From the NCBI GenBank assembly GCA_910578815.1, contig CAJTSE010000007.1, forward strand, positions 105,631-169,630: 64,000 nt of DNA, read 5' to 3'. Every line of letters starts with the position of its first letter. The stretch's first letter is position 1. The position numbers were made by a program, and so were the translations under genes. The notes beneath the pieces are model-generated. The model made no database searches and was not told where the DNA came from. It was given only the letters and a program-made list of their open reading frames with translations. The stretch is from an uncultured Acetatifactor sp. (GTDB taxonomy: Bacteria > Bacillota > Clostridia > Lachnospirales > Lachnospiraceae). Positions 49,742 through 58,316 of the stretch are shown piece by piece.

Positions 49742-50281
49742 TCACTTATCGCTTGAAAAAACTATCTGCCCCGCCTTAAACGCTAATAGCATTAATTCCA
49801 TGGACTGTGCATCACATTTTCTAAATTTAAGATAATAGTATAACGTGTCCAGGTAATTCTTAAATGCAGCCTGTTTATTACCAATCAGCGGCATATTAAT
49901 CTTATCTCCAAGCATAAAACTGGTCAATCTGGTAAGCAGAAACTTTTCATTCACATACAGAAGCTTATCGTCCTCAATCTGCTTTTTTAGTTGAAGCGGC
50001 TTTCTTTTCAACAGCCAAAAGGTCTCGTATGCTTTAATTTTAATCTCATTAACATGTTCAATCTTCTGATAATCCTTTAAACGTTGAATATCCGAGAAAT
50101 AATCCATAATTGCATGTGTCAGCGCCATTTCATGTATATAAGCAACCTCTTCCAATTTATATACTTTCAGGAATTCCAGCATCTCCTGGCTAATCTGCTC
50201 AATACGTTTTTGGATTACCTCTTCTCCCACAACAGCCACTAATTCATCATATTTAACATAGGTATTCTCAATATTAATCAT
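49742..50281 (-). CDS. Unrecognised helical protein, third gene of the RelA/SpoT operon
   Basis: A 179-residue cytoplasmic protein that I do not recognise. It is largely helical, rich in K, E, L and Y, with no membrane segment and no known motif (examples: VYKLEEVAYIHEMALTHAIM, NYLDTLYYYLKFRKC). The start is ATG 50281; a GTG three codons earlier is possible. It overlaps the end of the 73-residue gene by eight bases, so the operon is tightly coupled. A partner or antidote of the RelA/SpoT-domain protein is possible from context only. Confidence 0.6.
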   Translation of the reverse strand: MINIENTYVKYDELVAVVGEEVIQKRIEQISQEMLEFLKVYKLEEVAYIHEMALTHAIMDYFSDIQRLKDYQKIEHVNEIKIKAYETFWLLKRKPLQLKKQIEDDKLLYVNEKFLLTRLTSFMLGDKINMPLIGNKQAAFKNYLDTLYYYLKFRKCDAQSMELMLLAFKAGQIVFSSDK

Positions 50282-50495
50282 AACAATCACTTCCCGTCAG
50301 TTCATACACCATACAGCAATTTTTGCTGGGAAGAAAGTCTCTGTAAATCTGGTACTCCCTTTTTTCCACCTCACCTGTGTGAATACGTGAACTATTACCC
50401 AGCTTGTGGTTCCGAACCTTTCCCTGCTTAACTAATACCACACCCGCACTGGCAATTTCACTGGCACGTCTCACCTGCATTTTTGATCTTTCCAT
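50274..50495 (-). CDS. Unrecognised 73-residue protein, second gene of the RelA/SpoT operon
   Basis: A 73-residue basic protein of unknown family with a Lys/Arg-rich N-terminal half (MERSKMQVRRASE, KQGKVRNHKLGN) and three cysteines near the end (KNCCMVYELTGSDCYD). The strong ribosome site GGAGGGAG and the tight packing between two genes show it is real. Small size and position fit an antitoxin or adaptor, without sequence proof. Confidence 0.6.
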   Translation of the reverse strand: MERSKMQVRRASEIASAGVVLVKQGKVRNHKLGNSSRIHTGEVEKREYQIYRDFLPSKNCCMVYELTGSDCYD

Positions 50496-50510
50496 GCTTC
50501 TCCCTCCTTA

Positions 50511-51470
50511 TCACTCATCAATCACTGATTGCAAGCAGCCTGATGGTGTATTTGCATATTCGTCTCCTGCCGCGGAAGACGAATCAGCGTTATTCACGCT
50601 TTCAGCTTTCCCTGCCATTTCCACATCATATGCCATACCATCATCTATGGGTATATTCTGAATATTTTCCTTCTCGATTTCTTTCAAGTGATAAAAAAAA
50701 CTGCTCATTTCATCAGCCAAGCCGGACAGCCTGTTCAATAATTCTGTATATTCTTTCAATGTCCGATCATTTTTGAAATACGGGTAAACGATTGCATGGT
50801 CAACCTCTCCCCAACCTTCTTCAAACAATGTTCGCACCTGTATTTCTAAATATGCTCCCTGATATTTTATGATATAATGAGCCGAACGGTACACCTTTCC
50901 ATCAATAACGCAATCCGGAGGAAGAAGTTCGTCATAAATCTCTCTTGCGTCTCCATTTCTAATATGAACCTTAGGCGGCTCCGCAATATAATAATGGTCT
51001 AAATTGCTGTCAAAATCCAATATACAGTCTTTGACATAATACTCAATATTATTCTCAAATTTTGATATAATATAATTATGAAAACTTTTCCAATCAGCTT
51101 TAAACAAGACAAAGCACCTTATTCCAATCAAGTCAGTAATAAACTTTTCATAATTTGTCTTGTCTAAATTTTTATATTTATTTTGATTCTCCTGCTTTTT
51201 GCGGATAATTTTCTCAATTACATGCTCTGCCTGCTTCACTCTGCCTCTATAAGAATGCACTTTGACTGTTTTTTCGACATCATCCCCTATTTTATTAATA
51301 TCCTTTAGGTAATTATCAATAAAGTCGTCTAAAATACGTTGATATTTGTCATGCTTAGTTTCTTCAAAATCTTTATATATGTCGCAAAGCTCATCCCAGG
51401 TAATTTCGGCACTCAAAAACAGATCATCAGTAATATTGAACTTTTCCAAAAATTTTTCTTTTGTAATCAA
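50511..51470 (-). CDS. RelA/SpoT synthetase-domain protein (possible alarmone synthetase or toxSAS-like toxin)
   Basis: A 319-residue protein with one RelA/SpoT nucleotide pyrophosphokinase domain and no hydrolase, TGS or ACT domain. Motifs: RGRVKQAEHVIEKI (75-88), DLIGIRCF (113-120), VYRSAHY (193-199), LEIQVRTLFEEGWGEVDHA (208 on). All key positions look intact, so it should transfer pyrophosphate to a nucleotide or, as in toxSAS proteins, to tRNA. The N-terminal 65 and C-terminal 60 residues are extra. Start is TTG at 51470 with GAGGTGAG upstream. First gene of a three-gene operon in AT-rich DNA within the glycan locus. Confidence 0.85.
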   Translation of the reverse strand: MITKEKFLEKFNITDDLFLSAEITWDELCDIYKDFEETKHDKYQRILDDFIDNYLKDINKIGDDVEKTVKVHSYRGRVKQAEHVIEKIIRKKQENQNKYKNLDKTNYEKFITDLIGIRCFVLFKADWKSFHNYIISKFENNIEYYVKDCILDFDSNLDHYYIAEPPKVHIRNGDAREIYDELLPPDCVIDGKVYRSAHYIIKYQGAYLEIQVRTLFEEGWGEVDHAIVYPYFKNDRTLKEYTELLNRLSGLADEMSSFFYHLKEIEKENIQNIPIDDGMAYDVEMAGKAESVNNADSSSAAGDEYANTPSGCLQSVIDE

Positions 51471-51566
51471 TACACTCACCTCAAGTATACACAATTTATT
51501 ATAAATATACAAAGATAACTTGTAATCATCCTTGTATCATGTCACCGTTTTAATGTAAGCATTTTA

Positions 51567-51866
51567 CTATATTGACAAAATATTTGCAAGAGTTTTTTTA
51601 CCGTCCACTTCCTGTAGCGCCTCCCAGAACCTCTCCATACACCTTTTGGCTCCTGTAGATACCCTGATCCAGCCTTTCAAGATCCCCTTTTCATAATCTC
51701 TGACCCAGACATTTTTCTCCTTCAATGCCTTTACCACGGTCTGCGAATCCTTTACTGACAAAAACAAAACATAATTGCCCTCCATCGCCAGGGTGCGATA
51801 GCCCGCTTCACGCAGGCGCGCCATTAAAAACAGCTTTGAAAACGTACGAAGAACCAGAAAATTCCA
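51567..51866 (-). pseudogene. Decayed class I/II aminotransferase (HisC-like) remnant
   Basis: The frame after a stop at 51867-51869 reads LVLRTFSK, the PLP-lysine motif of histidinol-phosphate aminotransferase-like enzymes, then jumps to the C-terminal part (GNYVLFLSV, KNVWVRDYEKGILKGWIRVS). About 100 central residues and all of the N-terminus are missing, so an internal deletion has joined the two parts. Confidence 0.8.
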
Positions 51867-52039
51867 CTATTCTTTTCCGTTTTCCCTTATTACTGAGATT
51901 ATCCACAATCTTCTCGACCCAATTCCCTCCCTGCGGCATAATAGTAGAATGGAGGCCTTCCCTGCTTCAGCTATTATTCGAAATCATCATCCTCGTCATC
52001 CCATCCTTCAATGTATATTTATTCCTCATCGTATTGTCC

Positions 52040-52657
52040 TTACTCTCGAATCATATTGTACCCACTTGTAGTAAACACAACATTTGTATCAACGCCGGAT
52101 ATAAGCTCTATTCCAAAGCGATCTGCCAGACAAGTCGCATAAACAGTATCATATGTCCGTGCCATAATAAAATGAAATGCCTCCAGCAAACAGGAAACTG
52201 CTTCCTGCTTATTGCCAATAACTGCTCCATTTCTGACGGTACACCCGCTCATAATGGTTACATTATCTCCAATCCAAATATCGTTTTGAAGAACAATGCT
52301 TCCCTTTTGGCAAAAGGTACTTCGTATACTTTGAGTCTTACTGATTCCGCTATAATGCAAGTGCGTTTCTACCCCCCCTGAAGAAACACACTTTATATTA
52401 TGATTCCTGCCAAATACACATCTTAGGTTGGAACCAATGCTGTTTCCGTTTCCGATATGAAAATTATGCGGAACCCCTCTTTCCTTATCGCATATATGAA
52501 GATCATTATCTACCTAGGTTTCCCAGGAGTAAGTGTATGGTCCTATGTAGGCAATCGTATATCTAACACTATCACCAATATTAACCAATAATCTTTCCTC
52601 TGAGGGTGCTGTTGTTTTTAAATCTGTCCTCGGTTGGATTATAAATGTTTGAATCAT
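52040..52657 (-). pseudogene. Hexapeptide-repeat acetyltransferase pseudogene with in-frame TAG
   Basis: From ATG 52657 one frame reads through about 200 codons with a single stop (TAG, 52514-52516). After it come HNFHIGNGNSIGSNLRCVFG and GSIVLQNDIWIGDNVTIMSG followed by CTVRNGAVIG, the left-handed-helix repeats of CatB/sugar O-acetyltransferases. The end after GAVIG looks unlike the family, suggesting a further frameshift. It would have O-acetylated a glycan in this locus. Confidence 0.8.
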
Positions 52658-52766
52658 GATTGCGCTGCCTCACATTCCAAAAGTCGAAACAATTCTTTTT
52701 GCTTTTTACCATGTAACCTTTGATTCTCTATCGCACTGCCTTTGTTTGGAAAACCGGATTTTATCC

Positions 52767-53942
52767 CTATAACTCAATCACCTCATTTGTCACTTCCATG
52801 TCAGCGATTCTCTCCATGACCTCATGCGCATACATCATGACGCAGATCAAAATAACCGCATTCGGGTATTTACGAATCACTTCCGGAGCTTCAATCTTCC
52901 TTCCGGCGATTTCACGCCCTACATTAAGAGGGTTGCCATCTACAAAGGCCGCAATTTCACATTTTCCTAACGCCGTTTCCGCTAATAACGTCATTGTCAT
53001 GGCCCCCGTCCCCCATACGATCAACTGCGTTTGCTCCTTGTACAGCTTCTCAACAAGCTCCTTTATTTCCCGCTGACGTTTTTCCTGCCGTAAAAAATAG
53101 CTTTCAATAGATCCTCTTGTAAGACAGTCTTTCTCCATACCAGCGTCCACATTCTTTTCACTTTTTTTACAGAAAAACAACCTGCACAATTCGCATCCGA
53201 TCCCATTCGCATTTTTTAACTCCAACGGGAAAGATTGATAAACTCGAAAATCTGTGTCTTCCAGCAAATTCCTGACAGAACGCTCAGAAAAGTAATTGAT
53301 ATGTTCCTGATTAAACTGATTAGGAATCGGCAATACCACATTATGTACAAATGAGTAGTCTGGAATATCAATTATGAAATACCCTCCCTCCTTCAAATAC
53401 GGACTGATCATATCAAGTGCCTGTTTGGGCTCCAGTAAATGCTCCAACACAGCCGTCAGCAGCACCACATCCAAACTGCCCTTCAAGTCGTCCATTTCTG
53501 CAGGAGGGCAATAGATGCTTCCCTGATACGCGTTAATTCCCAGTTTTTTTAAATGCTCCACGCTGAAAGGCGAAGGATCCATGCCTGCTAAGCTGGTATA
53601 CCCAAGTTGGCGCAGATGTAATAAAAGATCTCCTTTTCCGAAACCAATATCCAGGATTCGGATAGATCTCACCCCTCCCATCTCCGTTTCCAAAAACTTT
53701 TCAATACAGTTCACCGCTGTAGATGCGATACCACTCGAATTGCCGCTGTAACTGTTATTTGTCCTGTAATAATGATCATAATCCTCCAACCGCGCACTTG
53801 TATCCGCGTAGCACGACCCACAGTATTTACATGACACCACATTGTAACTCCTTGGAAGATGACATTCCAAGGGAAGCTCCATCCGAATTTCCCTGATAAT
53901 ATCTGACTGCTTACTTCCGCATACCGGACACTTTCGTGACAT
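52767..53942 (-). CDS. SAM-dependent C-methyltransferase with zinc-binding N-terminus
   Basis: A 391-residue protein with a putative zinc site (CPVCG near residue 5 and CKYCGSCY near 38), a class I methyltransferase core (ILDIGFGKGDLLLHLRQLGY, AVLEHLLEPKQALDMI) and a C-terminal Rossmann-like domain (LIVWGTGAMTMTLLAE). This three-part order is that of NDP-sugar C-methyltransferases such as those making branched deoxysugars, so it may add a methyl to the CDP-4-keto sugar made by RfbFGH. The start at 53942 is set by GGGAGGAAATTGT. Confidence 0.8.
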   Translation of the reverse strand: MSRKCPVCGSKQSDIIREIRMELPLECHLPRSYNVVSCKYCGSCYADTSARLEDYDHYYRTNNSYSGNSSGIASTAVNCIEKFLETEMGGVRSIRILDIGFGKGDLLLHLRQLGYTSLAGMDPSPFSVEHLKKLGINAYQGSIYCPPAEMDDLKGSLDVVLLTAVLEHLLEPKQALDMISPYLKEGGYFIIDIPDYSFVHNVVLPIPNQFNQEHINYFSERSVRNLLEDTDFRVYQSFPLELKNANGIGCELCRLFFCKKSEKNVDAGMEKDCLTRGSIESYFLRQEKRQREIKELVEKLYKEQTQLIVWGTGAMTMTLLAETALGKCEIAAFVDGNPLNVGREIAGRKIEAPEVIRKYPNAVILICVMMYAHEVMERIADMEVTNEVIEL

Positions 53943-54012
53943 ACAATTTCCTCCCGACATGATAATGAATAAGAACAACGTTCCGATAACTGAACCTTTC
54001 CTTATTGATGCA

Positions 54013-55137
54013 CTAAATGTGAAACCTCTCTCTGGCAATACTTATTTTTTGCGGAATATCTATTCCCTGTGGGCACTTGTGTTTACAAAGACCGCAGCCA
54101 ATACAGTTTTGAATTCTTCCACTCGCCTCATGATACGCAAAATCCAGCTTTGCCCGTTCTATGCCAACCAGTCTGCTTGCATTCAAACGGTTCATACAAG
54201 CCGGAATATTCACTCCCCTTGGACAAGGCATACAATACCCGCAGGAAGTACAAGGTACATCCATTACCTTGCGAATTTCTGCGGCGGCAGAAGCATATGA
54301 TGATAATTCAGCCTCCGTCAGGGATTGCGCCCAGGTATTTTCTGCAACCTGGCAGTTCTCCTCAATCTGATAAATTTCATTCATCCCTGACAATACCATT
54401 GTCACATCCGGTCGGTTCAAAACATACCTCAATGCTCTGGCGGCATAGGAATAATGATGCGGCAGCATATCAAAAATTCGCTTTGCACTATCCGGCAAAT
54501 GCTCTGCAAGCATACCACCGCGAACCGGCTCCATAATGAACACCGTAATTCCCTGCCTGGAAGCAAATTCCAGTCCTGTTAGTCCTGCTTGCCAATCCTC
54601 ATCAAGATAATTAAATTGAATCATTGTAAAATCCCAATCGTATGCCGGTATCAGCCGCACAAATTCTTTGTAACTCGCATGACTGGAAAATCCAATATTT
54701 TTTATCCTTTTCTGTTGCTTCATTTTGTCGATCCAGTCTGCAATTCCCCAATCCATCAACTGCTCCAGACGCTCTTTGCGATTCAATGCGTGAAGAAAAT
54801 AATAGTCAATATAGTCCATCTGCAAACGATTCAGGGATTCTTCAAAATAATAATCAAAGTCAGACGGGGACTTGCAATATGCAATCGGCAGCTTCGTCGA
54901 TACTGTTACACTATTGCGCAGCCCCAGTTTTGCAATAGCATTACCGAGAGCCACCTCACTTCCCTCATACGAATATGCCGTATCAAAATGAGTAATTCCC
55001 AGTTCAAACGCCCTTTCTACTAATCGAATAACTGCTGTCTGATCTATGTTTCCGTCTGTTGTCTTTGGAAGCCGAAGCCCGCCAAAGCCCAGCGCCGGCA
55101 GCCTGTCCCCGTTCTTTTTATTTATTCTATATTGCAT
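54013..55137 (-). CDS. Aldo/keto reductase with C-terminal 4Fe-4S ferredoxin domain
   Basis: A 374-residue protein: AKR barrel (about 1-280; LGFGGLRLP, THFDTAYSYEGSE, KNIGFSSHA) with catalytic Tyr and Lys in the usual places, then a Cys-rich tail with CTSCGYCMPCPRGVNIP and CIGCGLCKHKCPQGIDIP. Such AKR-ferredoxin fusions are common in clostridia; substrate unknown. Its ATG overlaps the stop of the radical SAM gene (TAATG), so the two are coupled and may act on one sugar intermediate. Confidence 0.88.
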   Translation of the reverse strand: MQYRINKKNGDRLPALGFGGLRLPKTTDGNIDQTAVIRLVERAFELGITHFDTAYSYEGSEVALGNAIAKLGLRNSVTVSTKLPIAYCKSPSDFDYYFEESLNRLQMDYIDYYFLHALNRKERLEQLMDWGIADWIDKMKQQKRIKNIGFSSHASYKEFVRLIPAYDWDFTMIQFNYLDEDWQAGLTGLEFASRQGITVFIMEPVRGGMLAEHLPDSAKRIFDMLPHHYSYAARALRYVLNRPDVTMVLSGMNEIYQIEENCQVAENTWAQSLTEAELSSYASAAAEIRKVMDVPCTSCGYCMPCPRGVNIPACMNRLNASRLVGIERAKLDFAYHEASGRIQNCIGCGLCKHKCPQGIDIPQKISIARERFHI

Positions 55138-56126
55138 TACTTCTCTCTTTCCAAACGTGCTAAGATTCTCTGAGCATATTCGTCGATATTATCAGGTTGG
55201 TTTGATTTCGTAACGGAACATACCCGGCAGTACTCACATATTTCTTTTCTTAATAAGCTTGTCCGTAGCTTCCGAAGCTGCTCACCATTCCAGATCTGCG
55301 CAATTCTCGTCTGATAAATATTTCCGAGCAATAGCGTTCGCTTCCAATCAACACTGCAAGGCATAACATCGCCGTTTGCCGCCAGGCACAAAAGCTTAAA
55401 GGGCTGTACACAGACATCCTTTTTATTCTTATATTGTTCCAGATCATACCGCACGGAGTTCCCGTCTGTACCTGCCTGAAATTCCGGCCAGTTTTCATAT
55501 ACATGTTCTATTTGTATTTCGTCACAGACCTCGCCCCATTTTTCATAAAATGCTTTTCTTTCCGACTCCGTATCAAGCGCAAGATCCGTTGTTTTTATAT
55601 AAAGAATACACTTATTTCTGCTGCGCTTAAAAAAATAATCAATATTTTCATACAGCTCGTTAATTTGAATACGCACACCGGCAATTTTTTCAAATTTATT
55701 TTCATCCGTTGCTTCCAGTGATACAAGCAATGTATCAAGTCCTGCATCAATCAATTTATCGGACAATTCCCTCGTCAAAAGCGTTCCGTTTGTGGTAATT
55801 TCGACCTTTTCAAATACACCGGATTGTTTTGCCTCTGAAACGAATTCGGCAACATTCCTGTTTAGTAAAGGCTCGCCTATTCCTATGATCCGTAAGATCT
55901 TTATTTTCCTCGGAAACTCACGGCACTGCGCAAGAAACAGCTTAAATGTCTCAAACGACATCATATCCCTGATAATACCGCTGTCTGATGCCCCCCCCGG
56001 ACAAAATTTACATTTCAGATTGCAAAACCCGCAAGTTTCCATCTGTATCACCAATGGAGTATTCAATGGAATCGCTTCGCCAAGGTTTATCCTTGACGGA
56101 TTAAACAAATTTCCTATTTTTGCCAT
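55137..56126 (-). CDS. Radical SAM protein with SPASM-type C-terminus
   Basis: A 329-residue enzyme. Radical SAM motif CGFCNLKCKFCPGG (three cluster cysteines), then IIGIGEPLLNRNVAEFV. The C-terminal section has CVQPFKLLCLAANGDVMPCS and CEYCRVCSV, the SPASM cluster site. Members modify peptides, sugars or amino-glycans; overlap with the aldo/keto reductase and position in a glycan locus suggest a sugar substrate. No precursor peptide gene is visible. AAAGGGACAG before ATG. Confidence 0.85.
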   Translation of the reverse strand: MAKIGNLFNPSRINLGEAIPLNTPLVIQMETCGFCNLKCKFCPGGASDSGIIRDMMSFETFKLFLAQCREFPRKIKILRIIGIGEPLLNRNVAEFVSEAKQSGVFEKVEITTNGTLLTRELSDKLIDAGLDTLLVSLEATDENKFEKIAGVRIQINELYENIDYFFKRSRNKCILYIKTTDLALDTESERKAFYEKWGEVCDEIQIEHVYENWPEFQAGTDGNSVRYDLEQYKNKKDVCVQPFKLLCLAANGDVMPCSVDWKRTLLLGNIYQTRIAQIWNGEQLRKLRTSLLRKEICEYCRVCSVTKSNQPDNIDEYAQRILARLEREK

Positions 56127-56181
56127 ATCTGTCCCTTTCTACACATAAACTATATTAGCTGACGTTAATCCTCTCAATATT

Positions 56182-57276
56182 TTATACAAAATACATCCTT
56201 GTATCGTCATATCTGTCCGTATAATGTCTTATATAAAGGTGGTACTGCGGATAGAACTTCAATATTCTTTTCGTAAGACGATGAATATCACCCAATCTGT
56301 GATAAACGCTGACGGAAAGTAACGGCTGCTTCTCTTTAATGAATTGCTCTGCTCCACAGATCGCATCCATCTCTGCGCCTTCTATATCCATTTTGATATA
56401 TGACAGTCTGGGTGTAATAAACTCATCTAACGAAACTACCCGAATGGTTTGCCTGCCAGCAGCAGAAACGCATCCGCCGCCAGTTTCAAAATTATCAAAT
56501 TGAGATAATCCTTTTATCGCACCGACTCCCGCCTGAATATATTCGATATCACGATTTGAGCTTAATCTGTTTCGGCTCTTATTCATCATGCTTTCGTCCG
56601 GCTCAAAAAAATACACCTTTTTGTAATTTTTTACTTTTTCAATAAAGTCGATTGTACTCTGACCGTCAAACCCTCCAACATCAAAAAAGACAGGTGACTC
56701 TCCTTCCAATCTGCGTAGTATAACGTTATCCAGATCCGGCTTTCCCTCCTGCTCCGATAACTCATGGGCTCTAATAGTATACTCCGTGTCAAATGTCATA
56801 CGATACATCAATATATTCTGATATATCTCTTTGGATAAGTCATCCTCAAGCAGAGAATAAACATCCTCATATTCCCTACCGTTTTTCTCCATCTCATCAA
56901 ATATGCCCAAGAATGCCGTCTCGTGATATACCCTGAATCTTTCGTCAGCCTGTGCCAGACACTCGTAATATATATAATTTTTTACTCCGGCCGCAGCTAA
57001 TTGCTTACAAATATCTACATGATATATGGATGCAACAATCACGCAATCTTCTTCATTTAAAATATCCGGCAGAAAAGTATTGCCTCCCTCATTTGACACA
57101 AAACCATGTACTGTAATCGAATTCTTTTCACACTCCTTCTGTGCAAACCTGCCAAGGCACTTCGCGCCAAAAATATAGCATCCTTTCTCAAAAATTTTAC
57201 TGATAACATGTTGATATTTTTCTTTCATTGCATTTCTGGCATTATTTGCCCTGAAATCGTCGATATTGCAAACCAC
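56182..57276 (-). CDS. FkbM family methyltransferase
   Basis: A 364-residue protein. N-terminal 200 residues include a Rossmann-like segment (GCYIFGAKCLGRFAQKECEK). The C-terminal FkbM O-methyltransferase domain shows FFDVGGFDGQSTIDFIEKV, VYFFEPDESMMNKSRNRL and LSYIKMDIEGAEMDAICGAE. GTG start at 57276 with AGGAGG eight bases upstream. Likely O-methylates a sugar in the surface glycan. Confidence 0.88.
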   Translation of the reverse strand: MVCNIDDFRANNARNAMKEKYQHVISKIFEKGCYIFGAKCLGRFAQKECEKNSITVHGFVSNEGGNTFLPDILNEEDCVIVASIYHVDICKQLAAAGVKNYIYYECLAQADERFRVYHETAFLGIFDEMEKNGREYEDVYSLLEDDLSKEIYQNILMYRMTFDTEYTIRAHELSEQEGKPDLDNVILRRLEGESPVFFDVGGFDGQSTIDFIEKVKNYKKVYFFEPDESMMNKSRNRLSSNRDIEYIQAGVGAIKGLSQFDNFETGGGCVSAAGRQTIRVVSLDEFITPRLSYIKMDIEGAEMDAICGAEQFIKEKQPLLSVSVYHRLGDIHRLTKRILKFYPQYHLYIRHYTDRYDDTRMYFV

Positions 57277-57305
57277 TTAAATTTCCTCCTACTTTTTTGT
57301 TTCCT

Positions 57306-58190
57306 TCAATACAGAAGTTTATAGAGATCAATCATTTCCTCTCGGTCTTTGTACCAATCGTATAGCGCTTTTATAGCAGTTTCTTTGGCAGTAAAGGCAA
57401 AGTCCGAGCATTCGCTCAGAAACCTCTCATTGGACGCCGTATATTCCTTGGCAAGGCCCTCCCTGCATACATACACCCGCATATCTCTGCTCGATATTCT
57501 GTTTACAATATCACAGAGCTCACTCAAACTGATCTTATCTCCCGACACCATGTTATAGGAGTGAAACCTGGGCTCATGAGACAGGAAAAATTCTAACATC
57601 CTGGAAAAATCCTCTACCCACAGATAGTCAAAATAAACATTCTGGCGCATGGAAAACGGTATCCCTTTAATTGCCTTACAGCATATGTTGGATATAAACT
57701 TCGTGGGATAATACTCATACTTTCCAAATATGCCAAAGAGCCTGAAATTATATATATTATTACTTGCTTCTATCATCCGGCCTACCGTATATTTCATCAA
57801 ACCATACTGATCTGTCGGAATTGACTGCCCAATTTCCGTCTCTTTTACATTTACAATATCATACCTTTTGTCATATTCGGCTCCAGATCCAGTATAATAC
57901 ATCCTTCCGTACAGCCTGCTGCACTTTTGAAAGTTCAGAAACATCCTCAGATTATATTCTAAAATCTTTGTCCTATCCTTAGCTTCGCCAATTCTATCCT
58001 CATAGACCGCAAAATGAAGAACAAAGTCAAAATAATTCCTCTCAAGATATTCCCTTACCGCTGTCTCGTCTATACAGTTCAGTTCCTTGCTTGAAGGCGC
58101 AAAGACCTGATAACCACTTTGCTTTTCAAGATATTCTTTCACATTCCTGCCCACAAAACCGCTGGCGCCTGTTATTAAGATTTTTTTCAT
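57306..58190 (-). CDS. NAD-dependent epimerase/dehydratase
   Basis: A 294-residue extended short-chain dehydrogenase: KKILITGASGFVGRNVKEYL at the start, YYTGSGAEY, and the YGLMKY form of YxxxK. It acts on a nucleotide sugar; the exact reaction (reductase or epimerase) is not clear. GGAGGGGAGACAA before ATG 58190; the longer frame upstream has no ribosome site. Follows the nonulosonate genes. Confidence 0.85.
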   Translation of the reverse strand: MKKILITGASGFVGRNVKEYLEKQSGYQVFAPSSKELNCIDETAVREYLERNYFDFVLHFAVYEDRIGEAKDRTKILEYNLRMFLNFQKCSRLYGRMYYTGSGAEYDKRYDIVNVKETEIGQSIPTDQYGLMKYTVGRMIEASNNIYNFRLFGIFGKYEYYPTKFISNICCKAIKGIPFSMRQNVYFDYLWVEDFSRMLEFFLSHEPRFHSYNMVSGDKISLSELCDIVNRISSRDMRVYVCREGLAKEYTASNERFLSECSDFAFTAKETAIKALYDWYKDREEMIDLYKLLY

Positions 58191-58316
58191 TTGTCTCCCC
58201 TCCCACCAGAAGATAGTCTCCCGTGATTCCCCGGTGCTACAAACGCATTCCCACAGCTTCTTGTTCTTTACTCCCAACGGCATACCAAAACCGATCCTGT
58301 TGACTGTTCGCAGTAT

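Noticed and set aside
51870..52010. Short minus frame beginning MPQGGNWVEKIV
   Set aside because: About 43 codons, no ribosome site, lies between two pseudogenes; likely degraded DNA.
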